64,000 nt of DNA, taken from assembly GCF_004793765.1 (NCBI RefSeq), contig NZ_SRYM01000005.1, positions 1 through 64,000 of the forward strand, written 5' to 3'. Shown in pieces: positions 8,795 to 18,847 of this stretch. Under the pieces are notes generated by a model. The model had not been told where the DNA came from. It saw nothing but the letters and a program-made list of their open reading frames with translations, and did not search any database. The DNA comes from Parabacteroides distasonis. GTDB taxonomy: Bacteria > Bacteroidota > Bacteroidia > Bacteroidales > Tannerellaceae. Position numbers and translations under genes: made by a program. Numbering within the stretch: position 1 is the first letter of the stretch; each line of letters starts with the position of its first letter.

Positions 8795-10150
8795 TTGAAA
8801 ATCAAGACGGGAAATAGGGATTTGACGAGAGGAGCGGTATGGAAGGTGATCCTGCGTTTCGCATTCCCTTTGCTGATCGGTAATCTGCTGCAACAGCTCT
8901 ATAACGTGACCGACAGCGTCATTGTCGGGCAGTTTCTAGGGAAAGAGGCGTTGGCGGCGGTATCGGCTTCTTTCTTCATCTATTACTTTATTATCTCACT
9001 GATAATCGGTATCGGAAGCGGTACATCGGTGGTGATCTCGCAATTTTTCGGGGCGAAGGAGTTCGATAAGGTACAGAAGACCTTCTCCTCTTTCTTTATC
9101 TTCATGTTGGTCGCTGGAGTATTGCTGTCCATAGCGGGAATTATTTTCGCCAAGCCGATGTTCAGGTTGACGAATACGCCAGAGGACGTGATCCCACAGT
9201 CGGTCGCTTATTTCAGGATCTATGTAGGGGGTACGTTCCTGTTCGTCACTTTCAATAGCATCATCTCCATATTACGGGGTGTCGGGGAGTCCGTGCGTCC
9301 TATGCTGTTTATCCTGCTTACCACGATTTTGAATATCGCTTTGGATTTACTCTTCATTGTCGTTTTCAAATGGGGAATTGAGGGAGCGGCACGGGCTACG
9401 ATAATCGCCCAAGGGAGCGGCATGTGCATGGCCCTAGGCTACGTGAACAACACCCACCCCCTACTCTCTATCAAGAAACAGGATTTATTGTTCGATATGG
9501 GATTGTTCAAGGAAGGACTCCGCATCGGGCTTCCCACCAGCGTACAGCAATGCGCCATATCGCTCGGATTGATAGCCTTGCTGGGGATCGTGAACAGTTT
9601 CGGCACGGACACGCTCACTGCTTACGGGGCGGCAGGCAAGATCGACACGATCATCATCCAAGCGGTATTGACTCTCTCCGGTGCACTAGCTGCTTTCTGC
9701 GGGCAAAACATCGGAGCCGAACACTTGGACCGGGTACGTGACGGGGTACGATTCGCCATGCTTGTCAACCTACTGCTGGGTCTAGCGACCTTCACGGCCA
9801 TCTATTTCTTCGGGGACAAGATGATGCTGGCTTTCACCAAGGACCCGGAAGTGATCCGGATTGGCAAGGAATATTTATTGATCATGGGAGGATTCTTTGT
9901 CATACACGGTGGCTTGAACGTCTTCAATGGGGCATTACGGGGAGCTGGCGATACCCTGTTCCCGATGGCAGTAAGCATCACTTGTCTTTGGCTGATACGC
10001 ATTCCCCTCGCCTATTGGTTTAGCTCTATCTGGGGACGAAGCGGTATATGGTGGGCCATCGGCTCCAGCCTTTGCATCGGGCTTACAATCACCTATATTT
10101 ATTATAAATTGGGATTCTGGAAGAGCAAAGGGCCCTTACGGAAGAAATAA
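8795..10150 (+). CDS. MATE-family multidrug/Na+ antiporter
   Basis: This 451-residue protein belongs to the MATE (DinF/NorM-like) family, exporting cationic drugs or metabolites in exchange for Na+ or H+. The family start DLTRGAVWKVILRFAFPLLI is followed by LQQLYNVTDSVIVGQFLG, and about 12 hydrophobic segments form two homologous halves (second half begins near GLRIGLPTSVQQ). The proposed start is TTG at 8795, since no ATG lies before the conserved N-terminus. Spacing to the YihY-like gene suggests co-transcription. Substrate is unknown. Confidence 0.85.
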   Translation: MKIKTGNRDLTRGAVWKVILRFAFPLLIGNLLQQLYNVTDSVIVGQFLGKEALAAVSASFFIYYFIISLIIGIGSGTSVVISQFFGAKEFDKVQKTFSSFFIFMLVAGVLLSIAGIIFAKPMFRLTNTPEDVIPQSVAYFRIYVGGTFLFVTFNSIISILRGVGESVRPMLFILLTTILNIALDLLFIVVFKWGIEGAARATIIAQGSGMCMALGYVNNTHPLLSIKKQDLLFDMGLFKEGLRIGLPTSVQQCAISLGLIALLGIVNSFGTDTLTAYGAAGKIDTIIIQAVLTLSGALAAFCGQNIGAEHLDRVRDGVRFAMLVNLLLGLATFTAIYFFGDKMMLAFTKDPEVIRIGKEYLLIMGGFFVIHGGLNVFNGALRGAGDTLFPMAVSITCLWLIRIPLAYWFSSIWGRSGIWWAIGSSLCIGLTITYIYYKLGFWKSKGPLRKK

Positions 10151-10209
10151 GCATAGCTTATTATTCGTTTCCGTTGGGGTCGCATCGCCCGATCACTTGA
10201 TTGAATAGA

Positions 10210-10242
10210 GAAAAAGCCCCAGGTCAATAACCAAAGGGCTTT
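10210..10242. terminator. Bidirectional terminator between MATE and tRNA-fMet genes
   Basis: AAAGCCC (10213-10219) pairs with GGGCTTT (10236-10242). A-rich and T-rich flanks on both sides allow termination of the plus-strand MATE gene and the minus-strand tRNA. Confidence 0.75.
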
Positions 10243-10248
10243 CTTTTG

Positions 10249-10320
<72 letters not shown>

Positions 10321-10352
10321 ATATAGTCGCTATCATTTCCTGATTGCGAGTG

Positions 10353-10384
10353 CAAAGGTATATATTATACTCCAGACTTCCAAA
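10353..10384 (-). promoter_or_regulatory. Promoter of tRNA-fMet
   Basis: The minus-strand -7 box is TACCTTTG (plus CAAAGGTA, 10353-10360). A GTTTG -33 box lies at about 10381-10384, 20 bp away. Context matches the tRNA-Pro and left-edge promoters. Confidence 0.75.
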
Positions 10385-10466
10385 CTTTTTCAAGAAATAT
10401 TTCCAATTTGTTTGCATATACCCTTCGCTATCCAGCAGTGAAGCCTTGTTTAACAGCAATTTGACA

Positions 10467-10784
10467 CTAGAAATTTCCGACCGCATCAAAATCGAATGGT
10501 TCATATAAATGCAGACGATTTCTCAAAGATTGTATTTCCGCCTGCAAATTCCGCATCCGGTCCAGCATATGATGAATGGCCTCGATTCCCTCGATGTTAA
10601 TAGACAAGTCGTAATACATACGTGTGTATTGTTCTAGATCAGGAAGTTGGGAAGAGAAGAGATACCTCTCTCCATCCGTAATATTAATGTCAATCAAACC
10701 TCCCTCTTCCAGCAAGATGATGAACGAAGGGTCTATATGGCATTTCTGGCAGTATTCACTGACAATAACTAAATCCGTTTGCAT
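10467..10784 (-). CDS. cbpM: Chaperone modulator CbpM-like protein
   Basis: This 105-residue protein is a MerR-like modulator. CbpM proteins bind the J-domain of CbpA and restrain its DnaK co-chaperone and DNA-binding activity. The N-terminal half (SEYCQKCHIDPSFIILLEEG) resembles the MerR winged-helix core, and the C-terminal half (IEAIHHMLDRMRNLQAEIQS) is a coiled coil. It lies 13 bp after cbpA on the same strand, the usual cbpA-cbpM order, which supports the call more than the short sequence alone. Confidence 0.8.
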   Translation of the reverse strand: MQTDLVIVSEYCQKCHIDPSFIILLEEGGLIDINITDGERYLFSSQLPDLEQYTRMYYDLSINIEGIEAIHHMLDRMRNLQAEIQSLRNRLHLYEPFDFDAVGNF

Positions 10785-10797
10785 AATATACCTGTTT

Positions 10798-11661
10798 TTA
10801 ATTTAGACTTTGTATTTCCCTGAACAACTCCTTCTGTTTCTCCGTCAAGTCGGTCGGCACCTCGATCAAGTACGTGACGATCAAATCACCAAACTGTCTC
10901 TCCTTCTTGTAAACAGGGAATCCCTTACCTTTCAACCGGACCTTCGTGTTGTTTTGCGTACCCGGTTTTACTTTCAGTTTCACCTTGCTATCCAAGGTAT
11001 CGATAATCTGCTCGCCACCCAAAACCGCCGTATAGAGGCTCAAGGGAACGGTCAGGTATAGATCATCTCCCACCCGTTTGAAACGGCTGTCGTCTGAGAT
11101 AATGAACGTAATGTACAAATCCCCGGCAGGACCTCCATTCATCCCCGCCCCGCCTTGGCCTTTCAGCTTAATGGTTTGCCCATTGGCTACGCCAGCGGGA
11201 ACCGTGATACGCAAGTTATTGCCGTTCACGGTAATCACCTGCTTATGTGTCTTGGCTGCATCCATCAAGGACAAGTGCAATTCGGCCGTGTAATCCTGTC
11301 CACGAAACTCATGATTAGAATGATTGCCACCACCCCGGCGGGAACCGAACATAGACTCAAAGAAATCTGAGAAACCGCCACCAAAGCCGCCCCCCTGCTG
11401 ACCGTACTGCTTCCGTTGAGCCTCGAACTCATCCACATGTTTCCAATTCTCCCCGTACTGGTCGTATTTCTTACGCTTTTCCGGATCGCCAAGCACCTCG
11501 TTCGCTTCATTAATCTCCTGAAACTTACGATGGGCGTCGGAATCGTTCGGATTCAAATCAGGGTGATATTTCCGAGCCAACTTTTTATAGGCTTTCTTAA
11601 TATCATCCTGAGAAGCGTCCTTATTCACCCCCAAAATCTCGTAATAATCGATATAGGCCAT
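10798..11661 (-). CDS. cbpA: DnaJ-like curved-DNA-binding co-chaperone CbpA
   Basis: This 287-residue type II Hsp40 stimulates DnaK and in E. coli binds curved DNA. The J-domain (residues 4-70) contains the HPD motif in KYHPDLNP. A glycine/phenylalanine-rich linker ([20 protein letters not shown]) follows. There is no zinc-finger domain, which separates it from DnaJ. The C-terminal peptide-binding domains run from about 120 to 280. It forms an operon with cbpM downstream. Confidence 0.9.
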   Translation of the reverse strand: MAYIDYYEILGVNKDASQDDIKKAYKKLARKYHPDLNPNDSDAHRKFQEINEANEVLGDPEKRKKYDQYGENWKHVDEFEAQRKQYGQQGGGFGGGFSDFFESMFGSRRGGGNHSNHEFRGQDYTAELHLSLMDAAKTHKQVITVNGNNLRITVPAGVANGQTIKLKGQGGAGMNGGPAGDLYITFIISDDSRFKRVGDDLYLTVPLSLYTAVLGGEQIIDTLDSKVKLKVKPGTQNNTKVRLKGKGFPVYKKERQFGDLIVTYLIEVPTDLTEKQKELFREIQSLN

Positions 11662-11790
11662 AATCTGATATATTTTAGTCTATTTTTCTCATATAATATA
11701 ACAATAAACATACCAAGAATAGTTTTGGTTAGTAAAAATTCACTTAAAACGTTTTTTTATCGTACACGCACGGAATTAGATTGTTTGTAA

Positions 11791-11836
11791 ATAAAAAAGG
11801 CTCTAGCCGAGATCATCAGATACCGCTAAAGCCTTT
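11791..11836 (-). terminator. Riboflavin synthase terminator
   Basis: On the minus strand AAAGGCTTTAGC pairs with GCTAGAGCCTTT (one wobble) and is followed by TTTTTTAT. It lies 24 bp after the ribE stop. Confidence 0.8.
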
Positions 11837-11859
11837 ATGGATAGGAAATTCTTCGAACC

Positions 11860-12462
11860 TTATTTAAACTGCATCATCTTGCTGATATATTTCCCGACAA
11901 TATCGAACTCTAAGTTTACGACCGTACCTTTCTCAATCTGGCAAAAGTTCGTGTTATCGTGTGTATAAGGGATGATAGCGACTTGGAAGCTGTTTTGCAG
12001 GGAGTTGCATACCGTCAGGCTGACACCGTTCACGCAAACGGAACCTTTCTCCACGGTCATATACCCCTGCCGAGCCATCTCCTTGTCAAAAGCATACTCG
12101 AACGTATAGTACCAGCTGCCGTCCACCTCCTTCACCTCTGCGCAAACAGCGGTCTGATCCACGTGTCCCTGTACGATATGCCCGTCCAAACGGCCGTTCA
12201 TCAACATGCTACGCTCCAAGTTCACCTTATCACCCACTTTCAGGTTCCCGAGGTTCGAACGTTCCAAGGTCTCCTTGATAGCGGTAACCGTATACGTATC
12301 TTCCGTCATGCTTACCACCGTAAGGCAAACGCCGTTGTGAGCCACGCTCTGATCTATTTTCAGTTCATTCACGAATGAGCACTTCATCGTCAGATGAAGG
12401 TTTCCTTTATCGGATTGGAGGGCTACTACCTGAGCCGCTTCTTCTACAATACCAGAGAACAT
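11860..12462 (-). CDS. ribE: Riboflavin synthase alpha chain
   Basis: This enzyme dismutates two 6,7-dimethyl-8-ribityllumazine molecules into riboflavin and a pyrimidine. The start chosen is the ATG of MFSGIVEEAAQVV, the family's standard N-terminus; the frame is open 30 bp further but that adds an atypical leader. Length is then 200 residues, as expected. Two lumazine-binding repeats are visible (DQSVAHNGVCLTVVSM and EKGSVCVNGVSLTVCNS), plus NGRLDGHIVQGHVDQTA between them. It is monocistronic with its own terminator. No FMN riboswitch is seen upstream. Confidence 0.92.
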   Translation of the reverse strand: MFSGIVEEAAQVVALQSDKGNLHLTMKCSFVNELKIDQSVAHNGVCLTVVSMTEDTYTVTAIKETLERSNLGNLKVGDKVNLERSMLMNGRLDGHIVQGHVDQTAVCAEVKEVDGSWYYTFEYAFDKEMARQGYMTVEKGSVCVNGVSLTVCNSLQNSFQVAIIPYTHDNTNFCQIEKGTVVNLEFDIVGKYISKMMQFK

Positions 12463-12512
12463 AATCAAATTATTTTTAGTTCGTACTCCCAAAACTGTTA
12501 TTTATTCATGGG

Positions 12513-12520
12513 CAAAGATA
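12513..12520 (-). promoter_or_regulatory. -7 box of ribE
   Basis: The minus strand reads TATCTTTG about 51 bp before the chosen ribE start. No clear -33 box is seen. The remaining 12521-12798 holds no gene, hairpin or repeat that I can support. Confidence 0.5.
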
Positions 12521-12798
12521 ACGCCTTTAAGGTAATAAGCCCGATAAAAAGGAAGTTATTAAATGTTTTTAATTTACGATAGAAACCAGACCTTATTCAT
12601 CGTCCAAAGAGATCAAATCGTAGCATTTGCTTCCCAGATCTAACGGTTCTGCATCTCGTATATCATTATAAACCATTCCTAAACATTCCTTAAAGCCACT
12701 TGTTCATAAATAGATTATCCTAAAATAAACATAGATCTTATGGAATAAAGGCCTTATTTTTAAACAAGTGTTATTACCTTTTATGATATGCTTAACAA

Positions 12799-15126
12799 TC
12801 AAAACCTCTGCCTAAAGCTATCCACCGGATTCGACGTGGCAGCCCGGTAGCTCTGAAAAAAGACAGAGACAAACGAGATCACGAGGCAGAATAAACCGGC
12901 GGCGATAAATATCAGCGGACTTAAACTGATACGGTATGAATAATCGGACAGCCAATCCCGCATGAAATATATAATAATCGGTACGGCAATCACGAAAGCG
13001 ATCAGCACATAGTTCAAGAACGTGAATACGAGCTTAACCAATATCTCCCGATTGCTGGAACCAAATACCTTTCGTACGGATACCTCCTGCGAACGCTGTT
13101 GGATAAAATAAGTGGACATTGCCAATAAGCCTAGCAAAGAAATAAGGATAGCAATTACTGAGAATATGATTACGATCTTTGCCAAACGGATTTGCGAGTC
13201 GAATGATTTTTGTAAACGCTCATCCATGAAGAAAGCCTCAAACTCAAGTCCGGTCACTTTCTCATACACTTTACCGATAGCCTCCTTTGCGGCGAAAGGA
13301 TCACCTTGTGTCTCGATCAAGATCATCCAAGGATCTTCATTATCTTTCAAGAAACGGAACATGACGGGGTTCATCCCTGTCGTCACATTTCCAAAGCAAT
13401 AGAAATCCCGGACGATACCCGCTATCGCTATCGGCCTTTCGTGCCTATCCAACATAAAAGAGGTCGCATCCTCCGATAAGTTCATCTCACGCATCGCTTG
13501 CTCGTTTAGGAACCAGCCCTCTGTCGTTAAATGGTTATCACGCAAAATCTCCAATCCCAGCATATCGTAACAATCCTTATCCATAACGAATTGCTGGAAA
13601 GATATATTTTGCCCCTGATAAGTAGAAGTCCAGTTATTACTACCGAATAAAGGCAATCCTTGAGTCTTCCCGACCCTATCTACGCACGACAAGCCTTTCA
13701 GCTCACCGACAAAAGCAGACAACAGCCTTCCGTCTACCGAGTTCATGGCCAACAAATTCTTCGTATTATATCCCACAGGAGCGTTGATCATATGAACAAT
13801 CTGGCTAACCATCACGATAGAGGCTGCGATCATCGTGATCGTGATCACATTCTGGAATACGATAAAGAACTTGCTGAATACCATTTTCGTCTTAGCCCGG
13901 AACGTACCCCTTACCACCTCGATCGGTTTAGAAGAAGAAATAATGATAGCGGGCAGCAAGCCGGATAAAACTCCCACGACAACCGTTAATGAAACCAGAG
14001 CCAATAGCCAGACAGCTCTACCCAATACATTCATATCGACACGTGTCTGCAATAAATCATTGACAAACGGCACGACCGCCAGCGCAAGGAGAACCCCGAT
14101 AATCAAAGAAATAAACGTAAGTAAAGTGGACTCCAGCATCAAACGCATGAATAACTCACCCCGTGAAGATCCCAAAAGGCGCCGGGTAGCCATCTCCTTC
14201 GCCCTGAAACCTGCTTGGGCAACCGTCAAGTTAATATAATTGATAACCGCAAAAATCAAGATAAGAAGACCTACGGACATTAGCACGATCACGAAACGCC
14301 AATCTCCCTTTCGCAAAGAAGAGTAAGAAGCGGCTTTCGCAAAATACTGCTCACTAAGTGGCAATATGCGTACCTCTTTTGCCGTCCCATATTGATACGG
14401 CCAATAAAACGACTTGAACCAATTGGCCATATCCTCCGCACGAGAAGGGAAATCACTACCCTCACGCACCAAGACAAAAGCCGATGTACTTCCGGCATTC
14501 CCCAATTGATCCGGAGCCAACGACCAGTTCAAATACCGGACCTGCTCCCAACGCACGATCACATCGGCTTCGGGAATAGAGGAATGAAGTAAATCCTCCA
14601 CCACCCCGTTTATAGTAGCCGATATGGTATCGCCCACCACCAACTGCCGTCCCATCGGATCATCCGTTCCGAACATCTTACGGGCGAACGAAGAGGAGAC
14701 CACCGCATAGTTCCCGGCGGCCAACGCTTGCTCACGAGTGCCTTGTAGCAACCGGAAATCAAAGAAATCGAAGAACGTAGAGTCTGCGAACATCACGTTT
14801 GCCTTCAGTTTCCGATCACCGGAAACGGTAACGATGCCGCCAAAATTACCCGCCACTACCGGACAAACTTTCTCTACCTCCGGATAGCGTTCCTTGATCT
14901 TATAAGGAATGGCGGCTCCGGTAGCCATCCAATTCTCATTCCCGACCAGATAGATACGATCCGCCTTGGTATGGAATTTATCAGTCGACATCTCCTGTAC
15001 CGTATAGACCGCTATCAATAACACAAACATCAACGATACGGACAAACCAAACACGTCTATCAGCGTATAAGCCTTATTCCTTCCGAGAAACTTAAAGAAG
15101 GACTTAAAGTTCAATAAATTATTCAT
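12799..15126 (-). CDS. ABC transporter permease, MacB/FtsX type (second copy)
   Basis: This 775-residue membrane protein has the duplicated layout of MacB-type permeases: one N-terminal segment (NKAYTLIDVFGLSVSLMFVLLI), a large periplasmic domain, three segments with the FtsX signature (KEMATRRLLGSSRGELFMRL), a second linker segment and periplasmic domain, then three C-terminal segments with another FtsX signature (QEVSVRKVFGSSNREILVKL). It has no ATP-binding domain. It is last in the operon TolC-adaptor-permease-permease. The transported molecule is unknown; peptides, lipids or drugs are possible. No terminator is obvious after it. Confidence 0.85.
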   Translation of the reverse strand: MNNLLNFKSFFKFLGRNKAYTLIDVFGLSVSLMFVLLIAVYTVQEMSTDKFHTKADRIYLVGNENWMATGAAIPYKIKERYPEVEKVCPVVAGNFGGIVTVSGDRKLKANVMFADSTFFDFFDFRLLQGTREQALAAGNYAVVSSSFARKMFGTDDPMGRQLVVGDTISATINGVVEDLLHSSIPEADVIVRWEQVRYLNWSLAPDQLGNAGSTSAFVLVREGSDFPSRAEDMANWFKSFYWPYQYGTAKEVRILPLSEQYFAKAASYSSLRKGDWRFVIVLMSVGLLILIFAVINYINLTVAQAGFRAKEMATRRLLGSSRGELFMRLMLESTLLTFISLIIGVLLALAVVPFVNDLLQTRVDMNVLGRAVWLLALVSLTVVVGVLSGLLPAIIISSSKPIEVVRGTFRAKTKMVFSKFFIVFQNVITITMIAASIVMVSQIVHMINAPVGYNTKNLLAMNSVDGRLLSAFVGELKGLSCVDRVGKTQGLPLFGSNNWTSTYQGQNISFQQFVMDKDCYDMLGLEILRDNHLTTEGWFLNEQAMREMNLSEDATSFMLDRHERPIAIAGIVRDFYCFGNVTTGMNPVMFRFLKDNEDPWMILIETQGDPFAAKEAIGKVYEKVTGLEFEAFFMDERLQKSFDSQIRLAKIVIIFSVIAILISLLGLLAMSTYFIQQRSQEVSVRKVFGSSNREILVKLVFTFLNYVLIAFVIAVPIIIYFMRDWLSDYSYRISLSPLIFIAAGLFCLVISFVSVFFQSYRAATSNPVDSFRQRF

Positions 15127-15164
15127 GAATTATAAATTATCAATTTTCTATTATCTATTTTCAA

Positions 15165-17537
15165 TCACTCAGATTTCAAGCAGTTCACCGGATTATCATT
15201 AGCCGTCTTGCGGGCATCCAGACAGACCACGGAATATATAATCAATAAGACACATACGCCACAACCCAAGAATATGTACCATGACAAAGGAACTTTTTCC
15301 GTGAATTGCTCTTGCCACTTTTGCAAGACAAAGTATGCTATGCCACCGCCTAATACGACCGCATAGATACAGATATACCCGATATCCTTTATGAACAACC
15401 TCAATATATTCCATAAGGTAGCCCCATTCACCCGGCGGACAGCGATCTCCTTACGACGGCGGCTCACCTCATCATTCGTATAGCCAATAAGCCCGATCAA
15501 CGTAACAAGAAGCGTGACCAAACCTCCGATCATCACGGAATCTCGGAATTGACGGGAGTCCTTATATAAATCCATGATCTCGGAACGGAAAGAGATAGCG
15601 TTCAAGTCACGATCCGGAAATGTCTCGGATATCTTCTGCTGTAAACGAGCCATATGATCATTGGCCAGCTCATGGAACTTTACCTGCAAGGTGTACATGG
15701 GCTCATGAGTATAGAATAACACGGAAGGACGCATATCCTGGCTCGAGATTCCTCCCAAACGGATATTCTCATACACACCGCAAATCGTAAATGGCTCTCC
15801 GTTCCTGCTATGCTCGGTAATACAGATAGACTTCCCTATCACGTCATCCGTCCAACCAGCCACCAATTTCATCTTCTCCACGAAACGACGGTCTACCATG
15901 ACCTCTCTCGAATTGCTTACGTTCTCCGTGAACGAGCGGCCTTGGATCACGGGAATCTCCATCATGTCCAAATATCCGTTACCTACCTCATACAGATCGG
16001 CGATATTAAAAAGCTCTCGCTCCTCACCCGGTAAAAGAATATTATTACCGGAAGCATGCTCGAAAGGCAATTGATAAACGGTGGTAGCCGCAACGACTCC
16101 CGGAAGCCGCATCACCTCATCCAGAATCTTGGCACGGGAGGTAGAGTCCACTCCGGCTAATCTACAGTAGGCAAGGTCCTCATAGGCATATCCCGGACGG
16201 TCGTTCACCATAAACGTATATTGACGGGCAACGAAAACAAGCATCGTCACCAAAAAACCCGTAGCTACAAACTGGACAAGCAACAAGACTTTCTTCCAGA
16301 TACGCTTATTCTCCCGGTAATTACGGAAAGCGGAGGCCACCGGGACCCGGGCGTATAATGATCCCGGCATAAAACCGGATACGAAAAACACCAAGACACA
16401 TATTCCCAATAAGAACAAGCTGCCATTGGACAAGAGCAAGGAATCTAACGAAGTCGCCAGCAACTCCTCCACCGTACCTCTAAATGCAAGGATCAGCAAT
16501 AAGGCCAAGATCAGTGAAAGCACTATATGCACCAACGCCTCACCAAACATCATACCATGAATATTATTCTCACTCGCTCCATAACATTTATGGACAGCCA
16601 CCTCCTTCGAACGATTTACGATAGAAGAGATCACGATCAAGACATAGTTCATCACCGCCGTAAAGATCAAAGCGAAGGCCAGTAAGGAAAGTATCCATGT
16701 CATTCGCTTGACTTGCGGCAACTCCTTGTGTAAGCCATCCAGCTCATGAAACGAGAAACCAATGTTAAACCCTGTCTTTTGCTGTTCCTCCGGAGGGAAA
16801 TAAGAATTCACGAACGTATGCACCTGTTCCTCCAAAGCTAAAGGATTCACCCCCTTGTGTAATTTCACGTAGCTTATGTAACGATCATTTCCCAACATAT
16901 TAGTAGGCGAACCCTCCCACATGAACCGACCCGCCGAAGCCATAGAAACAATCACATCGTAACGGGAATGAGAATTTTCCGGAACTTCCTCAAAAACGCC
17001 ACCAATAGTCATAGTACGTCCCGGCGAACTGTCTACCGTGAAGTTTTTCCCGATAACATCGCCCCCGATATTTTTCGCTATACGACTTGATACCAACACG
17101 TACATCGGGGTGGAAAGAACCTCTTTCGCATTTCCGATCAGCATAGGACGAGGAAGAATATCAAAGAAACAACTATCCGCTATGATACAACGACCGGAGT
17201 ATTTCATCTTGGTGTCGGTCATCGTAAAGGTCCAGTCTCCAAAACTCGTGTATCGGGTGACGGTCTCGATCTCAGGTATCTGTTGTTGCATGGTCGGGAC
17301 AATGCCACCGCTTGTTTGCGGATAATCCTTCAACTCCCCTCCATTTTGCTGGTATTTCGCCCATACTTGATAGACCCGGTCTCTATCCGGATAAAAATCA
17401 TCATACGATTGTTCGAAATAGACTTTAGCGATCAATACCAAACCTACCGCTAAACCGATTCCCAACGATACGATTTTCATCACGTTATGCCGCCCTTTCT
17501 TAAAAATGGAACGAATGGCGATTAGTATGTTTTTCAT
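15165..17537 (-). CDS. ABC transporter permease, MacB/FtsX type (first copy)
   Basis: This 790-residue paralogue of the following permease has the same two-half layout, with FtsX signatures NRSKEVAVHKCYGASENNIHG and RRKEIAVRRVNGATLWNILRL. Four clusters of hydrophobic segments are seen near residues 20-40, 285-385, 415-440 and 680-785. It lies 12 bp after the adaptor gene and 38 bp before the second permease. The two copies are divergent in sequence, suggesting a heterodimer. No nucleotide-binding subunit is encoded in the operon. Confidence 0.85.
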   Translation of the reverse strand: MKNILIAIRSIFKKGRHNVMKIVSLGIGLAVGLVLIAKVYFEQSYDDFYPDRDRVYQVWAKYQQNGGELKDYPQTSGGIVPTMQQQIPEIETVTRYTSFGDWTFTMTDTKMKYSGRCIIADSCFFDILPRPMLIGNAKEVLSTPMYVLVSSRIAKNIGGDVIGKNFTVDSSPGRTMTIGGVFEEVPENSHSRYDVIVSMASAGRFMWEGSPTNMLGNDRYISYVKLHKGVNPLALEEQVHTFVNSYFPPEEQQKTGFNIGFSFHELDGLHKELPQVKRMTWILSLLAFALIFTAVMNYVLIVISSIVNRSKEVAVHKCYGASENNIHGMMFGEALVHIVLSLILALLLILAFRGTVEELLATSLDSLLLSNGSLFLLGICVLVFFVSGFMPGSLYARVPVASAFRNYRENKRIWKKVLLLVQFVATGFLVTMLVFVARQYTFMVNDRPGYAYEDLAYCRLAGVDSTSRAKILDEVMRLPGVVAATTVYQLPFEHASGNNILLPGEERELFNIADLYEVGNGYLDMMEIPVIQGRSFTENVSNSREVMVDRRFVEKMKLVAGWTDDVIGKSICITEHSRNGEPFTICGVYENIRLGGISSQDMRPSVLFYTHEPMYTLQVKFHELANDHMARLQQKISETFPDRDLNAISFRSEIMDLYKDSRQFRDSVMIGGLVTLLVTLIGLIGYTNDEVSRRRKEIAVRRVNGATLWNILRLFIKDIGYICIYAVVLGGGIAYFVLQKWQEQFTEKVPLSWYIFLGCGVCVLLIIYSVVCLDARKTANDNPVNCLKSE

Positions 17538-17549
17538 ATTATATCGATT

Positions 17550-18800
17550 TTATTCCAGCACCAGCACTTCATTATCCTTATAACTCTCATAACTGGACAC
17601 AATCACCTTCTCACCGGCTTCCAGACCTTCAAGAACCTCATAATATTGCGGGTTCTGACGACCGATCTTGATAGAACGCCTGTAAGCTTTCTTTCCATCC
17701 GGATCAAGAACAAATATCCAACTTCCACCCGTACTCTGGAAGAAAGTTCCCTTCGGGATAATGATACTCTCGGTAGGTTGCCCCAGCTCCAAGTTGATAT
17801 AGTAGGTCTGTCCGCTACGGATATTATCCGGACGCTCGCCCGTGAAAACGAAATCCGTACGGAACTTACCATCACGAACCTCGGGATAGACCTTGCGTAC
17901 CGTTAAATCGAAAGAAGAACCTTGACGCTCGAAAGCGGCGCTTAGGCCCGGTTTCACACGATCTATATAATGCTCGTCGATCATGGCCTCGATCTTATAA
18001 TCGGAAAGGTCGTTAATCTGACCGATCTTTTGTCCCGGATTGATACTTTGCCCCAATACGACATCCAACAGTCCCAACTCACCGTCGATCTGGGAACGGA
18101 CATTCAGGTTTTCCTTACGCTCGCGTATCAACAGGATATTCTTCCGCATGTTCGCTAAACTGGCCTCCATCTCATCCATCTGGATCGTGCGGGAGATAGA
18201 GTCTTGGCGCAAGCGCTCGGTAATCAAGGCGTGCTTTTGAGAGGCCAACTCGAAGTCCTCCTTCGCTTTCAGATAATCCTCCTTGGCGATCAAGTTCTCT
18301 TTATATAACTGTTCTTGTTGATTAAACGAACGGCGGGCCCGGTTCATGTCCATATCGTATTGAAGTTTCTCCATCTGATTGGTCAGCTTATCCTGCTCCA
18401 TGGTAACCTGCGTATTACGAAGGAAGTTCTGCTTCTCCGCCAACTCAGCCTCAGCGTTCAATATCTGCAAATCCAGATTTGAGTTGCTCAGACGAACAAT
18501 AATATCGCCTTTCTTCACCTGGGCGCCTTCTTCCACGACTTTCTCCTGCACGATACCTCCCTCCTCGGGGCTAAGCTGCACGACCGTGATAGGTTGCACC
18601 TGACCATCCATACGAAAGAAGTCGTTGAATTGCTCACGGGTCACATTACCAATGCTAATTCCTCTCGCATCCACTTTCAACGTAGAAGCATGATCACCAA
18701 AGATAATCCATCCCAACAAGATAACGAACAACACGCCACCCGCTACATAAGGAATATGCTTCTTCTGAAGACCTTTCTTTTTCTCTAATTGTATATCCAT
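17550..18800 (-). CDS. HlyD/MacA-type periplasmic adaptor
   Basis: This 416-residue adaptor links inner-membrane permeases to an outer-membrane TolC channel. One N-terminal membrane segment (HIPYVAGGVLFVILLGWIIF) anchors it. A split biotinyl-lipoyl domain (PEEGGIVQEKVVEEGAQVKKGD at about 78-99) flanks a long coiled-coil hairpin (about 110-240, QLYKENLIAKEDYLKAKEDF), then beta-barrel and membrane-proximal domains. It lies between the TolC gene and the first permease with 47 and 12 bp gaps, so one operon is likely. Confidence 0.9.
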   Translation of the reverse strand: MDIQLEKKKGLQKKHIPYVAGGVLFVILLGWIIFGDHASTLKVDARGISIGNVTREQFNDFFRMDGQVQPITVVQLSPEEGGIVQEKVVEEGAQVKKGDIIVRLSNSNLDLQILNAEAELAEKQNFLRNTQVTMEQDKLTNQMEKLQYDMDMNRARRSFNQQEQLYKENLIAKEDYLKAKEDFELASQKHALITERLRQDSISRTIQMDEMEASLANMRKNILLIRERKENLNVRSQIDGELGLLDVVLGQSINPGQKIGQINDLSDYKIEAMIDEHYIDRVKPGLSAAFERQGSSFDLTVRKVYPEVRDGKFRTDFVFTGERPDNIRSGQTYYINLELGQPTESIIIPKGTFFQSTGGSWIFVLDPDGKKAYRRSIKIGRQNPQYYEVLEGLEAGEKVIVSSYESYKDNEVLVLE

Positions 18801-18847
18801 CGTATTCTATATTTTTTATTATCATCTAAATTCTATGTTCTCAATTC